A stretch of DNA of 64,000 nucleotides from Moesziomyces globuligerus (Eukaryota > Basidiomycota > Ustilaginomycetes > Ustilaginales > Ustilaginaceae). Below the pieces are notes generated by a model, which saw nothing but the letters and a program-made list of their open reading frames with translations, made no database searches and had not been told where the DNA came from. The stretch spans positions 1 through 64,000 of the forward strand of contig JARVLF010000015.1 of assembly GCA_030849465.1 (NCBI GenBank). The letters run 5' to 3'. The position numbers were made by a program, and so were the translations under genes. Below, in pieces: positions 28,850-40,721 of this stretch (positions are counted from its first letter, which is position 1; every line of letters starts with the position of its first letter).

Positions 28850-29553
28850 ACGTAGACGATCGTGTCGGTTCATCCGTCTTATCAATGGCTTCATCTTGCT
28901 GCACGGTCTTGTCTGGCAGCCCTGCACGGCCGGGAGCGATGGGAGTTATCTGCCAGCACCGCAAGGGCCAATGCCACGGTTGAACGCCGGCTGATCAGCG
29001 ACGCTACTCCGACTACACGGAGCGCGGATCGATGACGAGCTGGGAATCTCCAGTAGCTGGGAGCTCGGCGAGACGGTGCGTCTGTCTTTTGATGGCACAG
29101 TTGCAGAAGAATGAAAAAAAGGAGCGACCGGAGGTGTTAAAGGTGCCAAGGCGGCGCTGCACATTCAGCAGCAGGATGCGTGTGTGTGCAACATTCTCGG
29201 CTTTCGGACCAGATGAGCTGGAAGGTGTGCGTGTCACTTTTCTTCTGGCAACGCACTCGGATTTCCAACGAGGCCGCGACGGACTTTACGCCCTAACACA
29301 TATCCGATTTCGTTGACGTTTCAGCCTAATTTATCACACCACCCCGTGTCTTCTTGTATTTGTGCACAGACTGGTGGAATCAGCGTCTTGCAATCAACCG
29401 GCGTGGTCCAGTTCTGACTCGATTCCTGAGATCCGGACCGGTACGAGATGTATGACGAATCTTCGATTAATACGACAGAAGAAAACCCAATCGCAAAGCT
29501 TGAAGGTGCAGACCAGGCAACTCGACTTGTCGACAAGGAATCGTCAAAACTCG
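28850..29553. other. Intergenic region
   Basis: Upstream region of the J-protein gene and 3' flank of the transcription factor gene. No supported gene. Confidence 0.6.
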
Positions 29554-32120
29554 TCAAAACGCCCAATTGAAGCACCCGACACTTTTGAGGAAAAGACCCC
29601 AGTCGGTGGGTGTAAGGCCGCTGTCGACCAGGCTCCAAAGATGCTCGTTGAGCTTCTCCATGCGCTCCAGGTCAAACTTGTAGTAAGGTCGCAGCTCATT
29701 AAGCATGACTCGGATGCGATCGCGGTCGTGGCCTCGGGCCGAGAACGCTGCGAACGAGAGTGGAAGCACCAGTCTGGCAGTGGCGTGGCATGCGGAGAAG
29801 AAGCGGTCAATAGAGTCAGCCCTGTGCGCATGGAAAGGGAGAGACACGGGACATCAAGAGCGTCTTACCCTTTCGTCATGCCCGCCTGAATCGCCTCCTC
29901 GGTTCGGTTCAGCACAACAGCCGTTGGCTCCGCGAAGCACGGATGATCGGCAGGCTTGGAGAAGATGACCGAATGGATGTAGAGCTCGGCTGCAGCAACG
30001 TAGAGGTGGTTCATGATCACTGGCAAGAGCGCCTGCAGCGTCCGTGATGCTTCCGCAGGGAACGGCATCTTTGCCCAGATGGGAATCTCGGCCACGAGAG
30101 CGCGTGCCGTAGACTCTAGCCAAAGGCGCGTCTCCTCGTATTCAGGCGGCAACGCTGGAGGAGAACCTCCTCCCACTGCTTCTGACAGGATAATGGTGAC
30201 GCTGGTGCGCTCCTGCAGCTCCCTTCGAGTGGCCTCAACACGCGTCATCCTCGCAAGCATGTCGATCATGCCACGGTGAAGACCAAATGTCTGCAGCACG
30301 CTGTCCTCCTTGATGCTTCGCGGCGAATCCATGAGTGCATACCACCAGTCATCCCATGGCTGCAGGAAAAGGGTATAGTCGTCCGAGGTGAGCGAGCTGA
30401 GCGCATCGAAACATGCAATCTGCTCGATCAGAAAAAGGCTCGACGGGTCGGACTGGTCGACGAACGCTGCCGGCCCACCGAGCTCGGCGATGGCGCGAGA
30501 AGCGATGTGCAGTGCGTCCTGCCAATCCTGCTGTGCGGCAAGCCGATCACGCGTGGCGAGACCGAGCACTGTCGCCAGCATGATTGCAGCATTACTGCGG
30601 TCGAGCGGCGCACGCCTCTCCTTGAGAGTGGTTCGAAGCAAGCGCAGGCTTTCTTCCCTTCGCAGGTAGCTGAGCTCGAGCAGGACGTTTGACACGACGT
30701 TCGCCGTGCCGATCGCGTCTTTGACGCCACCCAAGCTCGGAGGGAGATTGGATCCCGCGCCTGGCTCGTGCGATTGCGGCGTGGACCCGTATGGTGAAAG
30801 CCCTGATACGCTACGAACGCTATTACTGGTCAGGAAGTCCGAGTGGGGAGATGGTTCTCCCGCTCGCGCTCTCACTACGGGAAAGGAGTCTGGGAGAGGT
30901 GTTTGCGACAGTTTGTGACCGATGTCGAGACTTGCCATGCTGAGGAGAGCTGAGCGGAGGGCGTCCTCGTAGCCGTTGACTCCCGCTGGATGCCTCACTG
31001 CAAACGTGGCATGGTAGCGGATCCATCGATTGTCGGAGAGCGGTATGCGCATGACGCAGAGCTGCGGTGCCACTTCGAGGATATAGTGACGGAAGAGGCA
31101 CTGCTGCTCGTAGGTGGGGAAGAAGGCGTCGAGGTGATCGAAGCCAAGACCCGAGGGCAGCTCTGGCAGCTTCGCCTTGGCGATGTCGATGGGCGAGGAA
31201 GCATACGTCGCGGAAGAAGTATGCAGCGGTGGCAACGGTCGGTGGTGGTCGTACTCAGCGCTAGGCTGCCGCACCAAGCTTGGATCGGCGCTAGTGTAGG
31301 CAATGCTGGACTTGGAGCGATATCGATCGTGATGAGCTGTGGCGGACGCACGAGCCCGGCCATTGGCATGGAGGACGTGTGCGTGTGCGTCCTTGTCGTC
31401 GAGCGCTGACTGGGGCGAGGCGGATGGCGGAGAATGACTCCATGGGTACGATCGGGAGAATGGACCTGCGCCCTCGGGCGGGGACAGATGGCATGCGACA
31501 TCCACGCCAGCAACGAAAGAAGATGGAGCCTGAGCCGTCGGAGCTTGCACCGGTTGTGCAGGATGAACGAGTGAGGAGACCTGGATGCCTGGAAGAGTAG
31601 GCGAGCCGGTGGTCGGTGTCGGAACGGTGGCAGCATCAGCGCCCGATGCAGGATCGGCCGCCGAGCGGGAAAGGTCGGTTGGCTCAGCATAGACGCATTG
31701 ACGATCACCACATGCACATCTGCGGCAGACAGGCTTGCCCTCGTCGCATTTGACGCGCCGTTTGCGACATGTTAGACAACCGGCCAAGGATCTCTCGTGG
31801 TAGCGTTTGACGCGGTTGGGTAGGTACTTTGCTTTGCCTTTGGATCCTTTCGAGGGGCCGGGACGTGACGATGCTGGATTCAGAGGCGACTCGAGCGTGT
31901 CGGAGCGTTGACGTTTGGGTGATGTTCCGTCTGGCGGAATGGAGATGCTGTCGTCGGCGACATGGCTCAGAGACGAGGAGTGTGGAGAGCGAGTCGGATC
32001 CTCGCGCTCAAGTGAGAGAGCCGCATCGGATGGAACGCGGCCCGTCTGAGAGGATGTCGACGCGGAGTTGCGGCTCGTCATGTGCTTTTTGTAGCCATTT
32101 CCGTGCTGCGGGGCTGGCAA
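29554..32120 (-). CDS. Zn2Cys6 fungal transcription factor
   Basis: Exon 1 (32120-29869) and exon 2 (29821-29554), joined at GTAAGA...CACAG in phase 2, give 839 residues. The zinc cluster near residues 112-140 is canonical: C-x2-C-x6-C-x5-C-x2-C-x6-C with the basic run CRKRRVKCD. It is preceded by a basic, Ser-rich N-terminus. A Ser/Pro/His-rich linker follows (about 150-310), then a long helical region (about 320-839) resembling the regulatory half of such factors. I cannot name the target genes; no clustered pathway lies beside it. Start choice between the ATG at 32120 and one 13 codons later is open. Confidence 0.85.
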
Positions 32121-33685
32121 GAGGCTGGACGAGTGGCGAGCGAATCAAAAGCCCTGGTGACCAGCTCCAAGATCGATAGAGGAAAGAGCGATACAGCTGT
32201 CGCTGGTAGCAGCAATCGATACCAGGGTAGAAGGGATTGCGAGCGAAACGAAGGCGCAAGACGCGCGGGAGGTCGGCTCACCCGAGTGATGGCGGCAGGG
32301 ACTGCTTGGGCGCTGATTCCGCTAGGATGGCGTGTGCATGTGAGTACGGATGCAGAGATCAATCGGGCCGAGCGCTTCAAAGGAAGGGTGATGGGACAAC
32401 GATCGCAGAGGGGCTCGAGGGCGGGCGCGAGAAGCTCGCCGTTGCATCGCTGTCGCTATCTGGACCGGACCAAGCTCAGAGAGCGACAGACAGACAGAGA
32501 GCGAGACGGCAGACTCGGAACTTGATGCGAATGAGGGCGTGGGGGCTGTCGGGGTGCAGCCGACAAAGCGATAAGTGGGCGCGCTGTGCTCTCGTGGTTA
32601 GCCGCAGCGAGGTCGGGCTGCAAGCACACCCGCGCATGCACATGGAGGCGAGGCGCCGTTGGCCGCAACTGGCCGAGCCCAGGCACGGGCGGGCCAAAAG
32701 GCCGCAATTTGAGATTTCTCGTGGCCCCACGCTGCAAGCCAATCTCGCTCGCTGGCTTGACGAAGCTTGACGAGCTGGACCCTAGCTCTACCACTTGAAA
32801 CGCATTAGCATATACACACACACGCATACACACACATGCACACATATGAAGGCAGGGAAACCGTGAGCAGTGTTGATCGCAGCATGGCAACGTCATCGCT
32901 CCATTTCGGCTGCACATCTTCTGCTGACCACTTGAGCTTTCAGGGACCCGGGTGCAAGCACATCTACTTGCTGACTGGAGCGAACGGGGCCGCCCAGCGA
33001 AAAAAAAAAACGCGCCCTCAGCATGCTCGGTGGACAGGGACGGCAAACGAAAAGTGTTTGCCGTCACCCTTTTCTATCCGCGTCAACTGAGCAGCACTGC
33101 ATCTGCCTCGCTCTGGGATTAAAGGTGGCCACGGCTGCTCATCCGTAATGAATCACCAGACATCGAGACGCACCATGCTCTGAGCCCAGGTAGACACCAT
33201 TGGCTCTGGCTCAGCTGCAGAGTGTACACCTTAACTTACCGTGCGAGAAGGCCGGAATTTCGGAACAGCCGAACAGCGGAACAGCGCGGGGGCGGTGCGC
33301 CGTCGGACCGACCGAGGTGACTGCGCCACTGTGAGCTCAGCGGGTGGAGGTTGTGCGCCGCGAAGCCGAGCCAACGTTCCTGCGGATTCTTGGCATGACC
33401 TGCTTGCGCCGCCCTGAACTGCAACTGTAACTGCAACTGGGCAGATGGTGCTGTTGGCCATCCCTAAGCGAAGATGCCGGTGGCGCCTCGTCATGCAGCA
33501 CAGCTTCCGCGAGCCACCTTGCCATAGGGACGGATCCAACATGCCATGCCACTAGCGATCTCTGCCGTTCGTAGGTTCCGGACCTGACTCCAACCAGACG
33601 CAGCATGCTAGCCTGGCTTTGACCTTGTTGACCACCTCGCCGCCAGAAAGATCCGGGGTTTCGTCCTCGCGCATCGCTGCCTGGC
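32121..33685. other. Long intergenic region
   Basis: Shared upstream region of the divergent transcription factor and 33686 genes. Contains a CA-rich stretch near 32813-32842 (cacacacacgcatacacacacatgcacaca) and an A10 run at 33001. No supported gene or tRNA. Confidence 0.55.
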
Positions 33686-34546
33686 ATGACTCTCAAGTCT
33701 AACTTCGAGGAGATCCCGACGCTGCTGGCTCCGCCATCCTACCTGGACAGCACATCCGCAGAAGACCAAGGCAATCAGTCCAAGTCTCAGCTCCATCGCA
33801 CCAACATTGCGCCTCGCTTCGCCGCATGGGACCTCATCCTCCACGCATTCCTGCGCGATGCATATCATGCGGCGCCCGACGATCTTGATGAGGAGGAGCG
33901 TAGAGCGACCGCTTTACGAGAGGTGCTGTGCCACATCAGGCTCGTCTCGCGACTCGTGTACTCGGTCTCGATGTCCCACCTGCGCAACTTGTTCTTTCCC
34001 GAATACCTCGACGCCATCCCAGCCACTGTCTATTCGACCAACCTGAGTCGCCAATCGCTACACCTGCCGTGCCGCGAAACACGCGTCCTGGATCACTACA
34101 TCTCGTATCGAATCAACCGCCGCTACCTCGCCTCCCAGTCATCGCTTCTGCTCAACAACGACGACCTCGAGGTGGAGCATCGGCAGGTCTCCCAAGATCT
34201 CTTCAAATGGCTTCAACCTCAGACCTACATCGAGGACGAAATCGGCAAGATGCTCGAGACAGGCTCAATACCGTCCAATGGTGTCCAATTCCGTCATCTT
34301 CTCGTACGCTTCCAATTCACACGTGCATCTGTGACCCTCCCCTTCGCCGTCGACACTGGCACTGTGCGATCCGCCTCTTCGTCTCCTACAATCATCCGCA
34401 GGGAATGTGTGGTCGTGGACAGGCCCACAAACGAGACTGTCTTTGTCACCGCACATCGACTACTCCAGCAGCTTCGGGCGCTCGTCTTTGTCCGCAAGAC
34501 ACACTTGGACAAGACATGGTACGAGCTTGTGGGGCGCACCACTTGA
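33686..34546 (+). CDS. Hypothetical protein, 286 residues
   Basis: An intronless frame with a sensible start and even composition. The sequence is mostly helical-looking with repeated Leu/Arg/Asp stretches (LREVLCHIRLVSRLVYS, LLQQLRALVFVRK) and no signal peptide, membrane segment or metal motif. I do not recognise a family. It runs convergently toward the SDR gene, whose stop lies about 118 bp downstream. Confidence 0.6.
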   Translation: MTLKSNFEEIPTLLAPPSYLDSTSAEDQGNQSKSQLHRTNIAPRFAAWDLILHAFLRDAYHAAPDDLDEEERRATALREVLCHIRLVSRLVYSVSMSHLRNLFFPEYLDAIPATVYSTNLSRQSLHLPCRETRVLDHYISYRINRRYLASQSSLLLNNDDLEVEHRQVSQDLFKWLQPQTYIEDEIGKMLETGSIPSNGVQFRHLLVRFQFTRASVTLPFAVDTGTVRSASSSPTIIRRECVVVDRPTNETVFVTAHRLLQQLRALVFVRKTHLDKTWYELVGRTT

Positions 34547-34663
34547 TCAGCCGGTCCGGCCTCATTCCGATCCTTGTCCAAAGGCGGCAGCACCAGTGCA
34601 GGCCTTGCACAGTACGACTCTCTCCAATGACTTTATTGCTTCAAAGCAACGATGGACCCGCGG

Positions 34664-35910
34664 TCAGGCCAGCTTTTGACGGGCAAGGTTCATCTCTTCC
34701 ATACTCGTGTTGGAGCCGAGCATCCAATGCGCAAAGTCGGTAGCCCAGCTCGGAAGCAGCGCGAAGACCTCGGACCAGTTCGCGTACCAGGGAAGTGCGA
34801 TCGTGCCTCCATGCCGTGTCTGAACCGCTGCCACGATCCTGCGCGCCACGGCGTCCGGCTCTACCGATGGACCCAGGAACTGAGCCAGCCAGCCGGACCG
34901 GAAGCCTCGAAACAGCTGCGTCTTGACGTGACCAAGCACCACGAGCGTGGTGCGAATCTGCGGACAGCGATGGCAGTAGTCGAGCTCGTATCGCAGTGCT
35001 TTGTGCAGCCCAACGACACCGTGCTTGGACGCGCAGTAATCAACCATCTGCGATACCCCCGTGTGGCCCATGACTGAAGCGACCGAGACGATATGGGCAG
35101 GTGTCCCTCGAAGCTTGGCCCGCTGAACCATGCTCGGAAGCAGATGGTGGAGCATCCACAGGTGCGAGGTCAGGTTCACGTTGACCAGACGAGAAAGCTG
35201 AGCGGTCGAGAGCGACGTGATGGGCTGTGAGTGCGTCAGACCCGCATTGTTGACAATCACGGTGGGGACACCGTGGATGGCAAGGATCGACTGGACCACC
35301 TTGGCAAGAGCATCCTCCGAGGCGATGTCACAGATGTACGCCGACAAGTTGGGTCGGGCCGATGCTTCTAGCGTCGAGGCCACCGAGTCCTCCGCCGAGT
35401 TGTTCGAAGAATCGAGGCTAGGTAGCTTCTGTATATCGATAACGACCACCTTGGCGCCTTTTGCCGCGAGACGAACTGCCGTGCGATAGCCGATTCCGGA
35501 TGCACCTCCCGTGATGACGACGAGTTGGTCCTGCCAGCCGTTGTTGCGTATTGCGGAGACGCGCGTGCGATTGTACCAGAGATCAGAAGATAGTACGAGA
35601 GACCAGCCTAGAAGCACGGTGACTGCCGCTGCTGCAAGGCACCACTTCCAGACTGCATCGCGAGGCAGAATCGCTCTGGCATGGCCGAGCGTGTGCTCGA
35701 AAGGCTCATAGATGCGCTCGCAGCCATGCGTGTCGCATCCGAGCGTAAGCAAATAGGCAAGACTGACCAGCGGATCTGTATGAGCAATGGAGAGAAGGTA
35801 TCAGAAGCCTGTATGCAAAGAATTGAGCATAGGCTCGAACGCGCTCTTGACTTACTGAGCGCTGTCCACCGGAGGAAGTCGACGGCAGTGTCGATGCTGC
35901 AGACCGCCAT
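34664..35910 (-). CDS. Membrane-anchored short-chain dehydrogenase/reductase
   Basis: Exons 35910-35856 and 35775-34664 (minus strand, GTAAGT...ATACAG, phase 1) give 388 residues. Two hydrophobic stretches lie near residues 14-30 and 58-78 (WCLAAAAVTVLLGWSLVL), so the protein is probably membrane-anchored. The Rossmann fold follows: TGGASGIG cofactor motif (about 103-110), NNAG near 195, catalytic Ser in VSVASVMGH near 245 and the YxxxK pair in YCASK near 260. The layout resembles the retinol dehydrogenase/17-beta-hydroxysteroid dehydrogenase (SDR16C-like) group acting on lipids, sterols or retinoid-like substrates at ER or lipid droplets. The substrate is unknown. Confidence 0.86.
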
Positions 35911-37044
35911 GACCCCGGCTCGTCCCGCCCTCTGCGTGCAGTTATCTGCGAGTAGCAGCTGTGAGTGCCGAAGTCCTCGCCGCGGCGGTTGGGAGGGTGC
36001 TCTTGGCGGATGACGGCGTCGATTCTCCCTCCCGAATGCCATGAGAGCCTCGGCTGGCGGGATCTCCGTGAAAGCACCTCCGTCTTCCGAGCAGCGTGCC
36101 GATGAGCTCGCGGATCGGGTGCGGAGGTTCTGCATAAATCAGATCACCTTGTCGCACGTCTTGGGGCGACGGGCATGCCAGAGTCTGGACACTCCTAGAC
36201 CCAACCCACTCGTGTTTTTTTGGCGCGAGACTGCCGCGGCAGCATCATCAGTCCGGTCATGGCAAGTTCTTGGCCAGGGCTTGGCCTTCCATTGCGACAG
36301 TAAGCAGTCACAGACCATTTCCAAGCCCGACGAGAGCCCGACGAGGGCTTGACTAGGCCGACTTGATCGCGTCCTCGAGAGATTGAGGGTATCAAGTACA
36401 GCGGTCATTCGGGGCGCCATCAACTTGCAAGCGATCCGAATCGGCCGGTCGTTCGGACTGTGGTCTCGTCGATCGGGATTGGACGGGGCACCGCTACGAC
36501 CCGCGGCACGCTGAGCGGCTGTGCTCGTTGTGCTGTGTGTGGCGGCACGGCGCATAGCCAGCACATGGCGTATCGCCGCTGCAAGGCTGTGTGGACACTA
36601 AGCACCGCAATCGGCTGCCGACCGAATCAGGCTTCACAAGCGCCCCGACGCGTGCTGGCCTGCTCGAGTGGAGCCGAGTGGAACGGCCCGTCGAAAATCC
36701 CAGACCCTGTTTGGGAAAAGGCAGAGCGACTGCAGAAGCACCCTTTGCGAAAAACAGCAATCGAAAATGCCGAGCCACTGTATTCTGGCTTGGAATGACG
36801 TCGTTCCGCACCCACGGCATGCCTGCTCCGCCCCGCCTCGAAGGGCTGCATCCGCTTCGGATCAGCTTGCTCTGCTCGTTGAGCCAGTCTCTCAGCCCCA
36901 ACGTCACGATTCCAGCCGTGCGGGTATGCGTCAGTCACTTTGACCCACCAAGCTTAGCTGCAAAGCCCCTGATGGCCCGCCCACTTTTCGGTCCGTGGCG
37001 CCGCACTTGTACAGCATCCGCCCACAACGCCTAAATTTACTGCT
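35911..37044. other. Intergenic region
   Basis: Upstream regions of the divergent SDR and Pmp3 genes. Only short frames. No supported gene. Confidence 0.55.
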
Positions 37045-37052
37045 CTATATAA
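37045..37052 (+). promoter_or_regulatory. TATA box of the Pmp3 gene
   Basis: tctatataa about 111-118 nt upstream of the ATG at 37163. Confidence 0.5.
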
Positions 37053-37162
37053 TCCTCGCGACGGCATCGCATTCCACTCGTCCCGCCCCCAACCACATCT
37101 TGCCCCTTCGCGTACCACGACCTTCTCTCACGAACCCATCCGTACACACGAACTCGCCCAAC

Positions 37163-37419
37163 ATGCCTTTCACTTGCAGCGACATCGTCAAGATCATCCT
37201 GGCCATCTTCCTCCCACCTCTTGGTGTCTTCCTGGAGCGAGGTTGCGGCGCGTAAGTACTCGCTTTGCTCGAATGCTTCCTACTCACCGCGATGGGATGC
37301 TGATATCCGCCTCCTTCTTCCTCTTGACCCACAGTGACTTCTGGATCAACGTCCTCTTGACCATCCTTGGTTACCTGCCCGGTATCATCCACGCTCTCTA
37401 CATCATCTTCAAGTATTGA
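37163..37419 (+). CDS. PMP3: Pmp3/UPF0057 small hydrophobic plasma-membrane protein
   Basis: Two exons, 37163-37251 and 37335-37419, joined at GTAAGT...CACAG in phase 2, give 57 residues, the usual size. The family pattern is plain: IVKIILAIFLPPLGVFLERG, then a second hydrophobic hairpin half (VLLTILGYLPGIIHALYII) ending KY. Members are small proteolipids with two membrane helices that influence plasma-membrane potential and salt or low-temperature tolerance. The intron falls between the helices. A strong TATA box lies upstream, as expected for a highly or stress-expressed gene. Confidence 0.95.
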
Positions 37420-37712
37420 GCAGCCAGCGCCCTACATGATACGGGATGCCAAGCCAGTCCGTCACGATCGCCAACGAACCCTTTCACCTCACGACATGGC
37501 GTTGTAGCCTCTTTTCGATGATCACGGCACAGCCGCTCGACAATATTATACCATGATTACCCGATCTAGCTCTCGCATACCAGACGCCCGTGACACCGGC
37601 ATGAGATGGGACCATTCATTCTAATCGAGAAGATGGAGGGACGCTCTTCAGTAACGTTCTACCGCCCGACGGTCAGTGGGACAAGCGTGGTCTCAGAGCA
37701 AAAAGGCACCAT

Positions 37713-38564
37713 CTAGATGGCTCCCTTGCTTCCGTCCTGGGCCCTGATGGGCAGTGGCTCGGGCACAGAGGCATCTCCCGACTGCACAGTGCCGGTGAAG
37801 TCCTTGAAGATGATGTAGGCATCCGTGAGCTCTTCGCGACCGTCTTCGGTCTTGAGAGCGCCTGCCATGGGCAGTCTGCCGACAATCGTGAAGCCGAGAC
37901 GTTGCCAGATGCGAACGCTGGCCATGTTGTTGACATAGACGAGGTTGAACACGGAACCTTTGTAGCCTGCAAGCGGTCCGTAGTGGAGGAAGGAACGGCC
38001 CAACACTCCTCCCAGACCCAGGCCACGCCCTGCTGGAGGCACGACAAAGCCAGCGTTGCACAGATGAGAGGATCGGCCGGGGTAGTTGGGCTTGATGTAG
38101 TAGAAGCCAGCAACTTGGGTGGCATAGTCCATCGAGGCGAGGTCCGGAAGAGCGGACAAGCCGCTGATCTCGAGGCCATCGTCAGGGATTGACGCGGTGG
38201 TGGACAGGCCGGCTAGCTGCTCGGCAGAAAGGAAGAAGCCGACAATGAGGTCGTATCCGAGAAAGTAGCCCTCAAACTCGGCGAGCGGCATGGGCCCGCG
38301 CTGTGGATAGCTTACGCCCCGCTCGAGCTCGTCGTTGAACACGCTGGCGAGGTATTCGACGAGCGCCTGCGGCGGACGGAGCATACTTTTGTCGCCCCGA
38401 TGCAGCTGGGAGTAGGTGGCTTGGTCCACCCCCTGGGCGCTGAAAGCAGAGGTCACGATCGCGCGACGGTCGTCGGTCTGCGCTCGCGCTGGCAGCGAAT
38501 AGAGACGCGGTCGGAGCGTGCTGGGGTCCGAACCAGCCGGTCGTGGCACATGTCCGTACGCCAT
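37713..38564 (-). CDS. GNAT-family N-acetyltransferase
   Basis: Intronless, 283 residues. The C-terminal half carries the GNAT core: a hydrophobic strand (VAGFYYIKPNYPG), an acetyl-CoA pyrophosphate-binding loop of R/Q-x2-G-x-G/A type (PAGRGLGLGGVLG, near 177-189), and the family B motif YVNNMASVRIWQRLGF near 210-225. The N-terminal half has no recognised domain. The substrate is unknown; similar proteins occur widely in fungi. A frame in the opposite direction is a shadow of this gene. Confidence 0.85.
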   Translation of the reverse strand: MAYGHVPRPAGSDPSTLRPRLYSLPARAQTDDRRAIVTSAFSAQGVDQATYSQLHRGDKSMLRPPQALVEYLASVFNDELERGVSYPQRGPMPLAEFEGYFLGYDLIVGFFLSAEQLAGLSTTASIPDDGLEISGLSALPDLASMDYATQVAGFYYIKPNYPGRSSHLCNAGFVVPPAGRGLGLGGVLGRSFLHYGPLAGYKGSVFNLVYVNNMASVRIWQRLGFTIVGRLPMAGALKTEDGREELTDAYIIFKDFTGTVQSGDASVPEPLPIRAQDGSKGAI

Positions 38565-39383
38565 TGTGTCGTTCGAGGAAGGCTGCTATCGTATCAGCGT
38601 GGGCTGTCTTGAGCCAAGGTAGATTCAGCTAGGAATACAGAAGATCGGAAGGCTGCATGGTGTGGTTTGAATTCGAATGCGCACGCTCGGCTGTGCCAAG
38701 AACGTAGAGTGGTGAGCGGTCCGCTGTCGGTGTCTAGATCGGACGCAGCTGAGACGGTGACTACTTGATCGCCGATGGGATCACCCGATCTCATCTTCCC
38801 TTTGGCCGGACTTGTTCACATTTTGCGGGACGCGACTCAGGCTGATGGCCATGATTGACCGCAAGAGTGCGCGGCAGACAGTGAGGTCAAGTGCCAAGTC
38901 TGAACATGCTCAAGGTCACGTCATCGCCCGTCGACGGCTCCGAATGCCGAGAGTAAGCGGTGACATTCTTCCATCAAGTCCCCTCGGATGGCCGTGACCC
39001 ACTCGCCATGGCTCACACTGGCCATCCGTCGATTTCTTGTTCGAGCGGATAAGGCTTGACATGCTCGACGACGCCGTCTTGGAGGGTCGCAACTACAGAC
39101 CCGAGCCTGTTGCACAGACCACGACATTTTGATGTCGGACGATGCTCACCTCGGCAATGCAAAAATGTTCTCTACATTTCGACAAGACTGGCGCACGTGA
39201 GAGCCGCGTATGACCGGTGCGGTGACGCCACGCTCAGAAGAAAGGCACTCACAGGATCGGCACGGACAAGTTCCGATGCGGGTTTAGCGAAAAGCCGAGA
39301 GCGGAAAGGGCTGGCCTGCTTCAGGGATCCCAGGAATCGATGCAGTGTTTGGCTTAAGTCCGGCTGAGAGTCCAACGCTTCAG
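38565..39383. other. Intergenic region
   Basis: Divergent promoter space between the acetyltransferase and the Old Yellow Enzyme genes. No supported gene. Confidence 0.55.
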
Positions 39384-39389
39384 TATATA
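39384..39389 (+). promoter_or_regulatory. TATA box of the Old Yellow Enzyme gene
   Basis: TATATA (in cagtatatagatg) about 70 nt upstream of the ATG at 39459. Its position also argues against the earlier in-frame ATG at 39345. Confidence 0.55.
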
Positions 39390-39458
39390 GATGAGCCATC
39401 GGTCCCTCCTTTCCACTTGGCCCCAGCCCACACCCATCTGCTAACAATTCCTGCCAAC

Positions 39459-40721
39459 ATGTCTCAACTCGAAGTTCTCAAGAAGCCCGTTGTCTTCAAC
39501 AACGGCCTCTCTGCGCCCAATGCGACGCTCAAGAGTGCAATGACCGAGCGTCTGTGCACGTGGTCGGACGATGATTTCAAGAAGCGTGGCTGGCCTACGC
39601 CCGAGTACATCCAGCTCTACAAGACGTGGGGCGAGGGCGAGATCGGCACCATCATTCTCGGCAACATTCCCTGCGACGCTCGCTACCCTGAGGCCAAGAA
39701 GAACGCATGCATCGACCCGGAGATCGCTTCGCACGACGAGTACGTCAAGGCCTACAAGCCCGTCATCGAGGCTGCCAAGGCCCATGGCTCGCTCGTCATC
39801 GCACAGGTGACGCACGCTGGCCGTCAAACCTCCGCCGAGGTCGCACCCACGCCCGTCTCGTCTTCCGACGTCCCCTGTCCGCCCCGCATGGGCATGACGT
39901 TCGGCAAGCCGCGCCCGCTCACCGTCGACGAGATCCACGACATTGCGCGCCGCTTCGGCTTCGCAGCAAAGGTGCTCTACGACACACAGTGCAACGGTAT
40001 CGAGCTGCACGCCGCGCACGGCTACCTGCTCTCTCAGTTCCTCTCGCCTCGCGTCAACAAGCGTACCGACCAGTACGGTGGCGACCTCGAGGGGCGCTCG
40101 CGCATCGTGTTTGAGATCATCGAGAGTATCCGTAAGGCGGTGCCCGACCCCAAGTTCATCATCTCGATCAAGATCAACTCGGCCGACTTTGCCGACGGCG
40201 GTTTCGACGCCGAGGAGTCGTTCATCATGTCGCAGAAGCTCGAGGCTGCCGGCGTCGAGCTCATCGAGCTCTCGGGCGGTACCTACGAGAGCTCGGGCTT
40301 CGAGCACAAGAAGGAGTCTACCATCGCCCGCGAGTCGTTCTTCATCGAATTCGCCGAGCGCATCCGACCGAACCTCACCACGGCAAGGCTCGCAGTCACC
40401 GGCGGCTTCCGCTCGTCCAAGGCCATGGCCAAGGCGGTGGACGAGAAGTCATGCGACATCGTTGGTCTCGCACGACCTCTCTGCGGTGAGCCCTTGCTCT
40501 GCAAAGAGCTCCTCAGTGGCCAGAAGGACAAGGCGAGAGAGACCCACGCGGACCTGCCCAAGGAGATCGAGATTGCCGCCTGCGTTGTTCAACTCCACCA
40601 GGTTGGCAACGGCGCCACCCCCTGCGACACCTCGACCTCGGAAGGTGCCAAGTTCGCTACCGACGCCGTCATGAACCTCATGAAACCCAAGCAGGATGCC
40701 GAGAAGGAGCAGAAGCTCTGA
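39459..40721 (+). CDS. NADH:flavin oxidoreductase, Old Yellow Enzyme family
   Basis: Intronless from the ATG at 39459, 420 residues. FMN-binding TIM barrel with the OYE signatures: an N-terminal APNATLKSAMTE stretch, QVTHAGRQ near residue 116, the substrate-binding pair H-x2-H in ELHAAHGYLLSQF near 184, SPRVNKRTDQYGG near 200, and a phosphate-binding VTGGFRSS near 315 followed by CDIVGLARPL. The reaction is NAD(P)H-dependent reduction of activated C=C bonds; the physiological substrate cannot be read from sequence. The sequence resembles the bacterial-type (YqjM-like) rather than the classical yeast OYE group, which is inference from the motifs. Confidence 0.9.
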   Translation: MSQLEVLKKPVVFNNGLSAPNATLKSAMTERLCTWSDDDFKKRGWPTPEYIQLYKTWGEGEIGTIILGNIPCDARYPEAKKNACIDPEIASHDEYVKAYKPVIEAAKAHGSLVIAQVTHAGRQTSAEVAPTPVSSSDVPCPPRMGMTFGKPRPLTVDEIHDIARRFGFAAKVLYDTQCNGIELHAAHGYLLSQFLSPRVNKRTDQYGGDLEGRSRIVFEIIESIRKAVPDPKFIISIKINSADFADGGFDAEESFIMSQKLEAAGVELIELSGGTYESSGFEHKKESTIARESFFIEFAERIRPNLTTARLAVTGGFRSSKAMAKAVDEKSCDIVGLARPLCGEPLLCKELLSGQKDKARETHADLPKEIEIAACVVQLHQVGNGATPCDTSTSEGAKFATDAVMNLMKPKQDAEKEQKL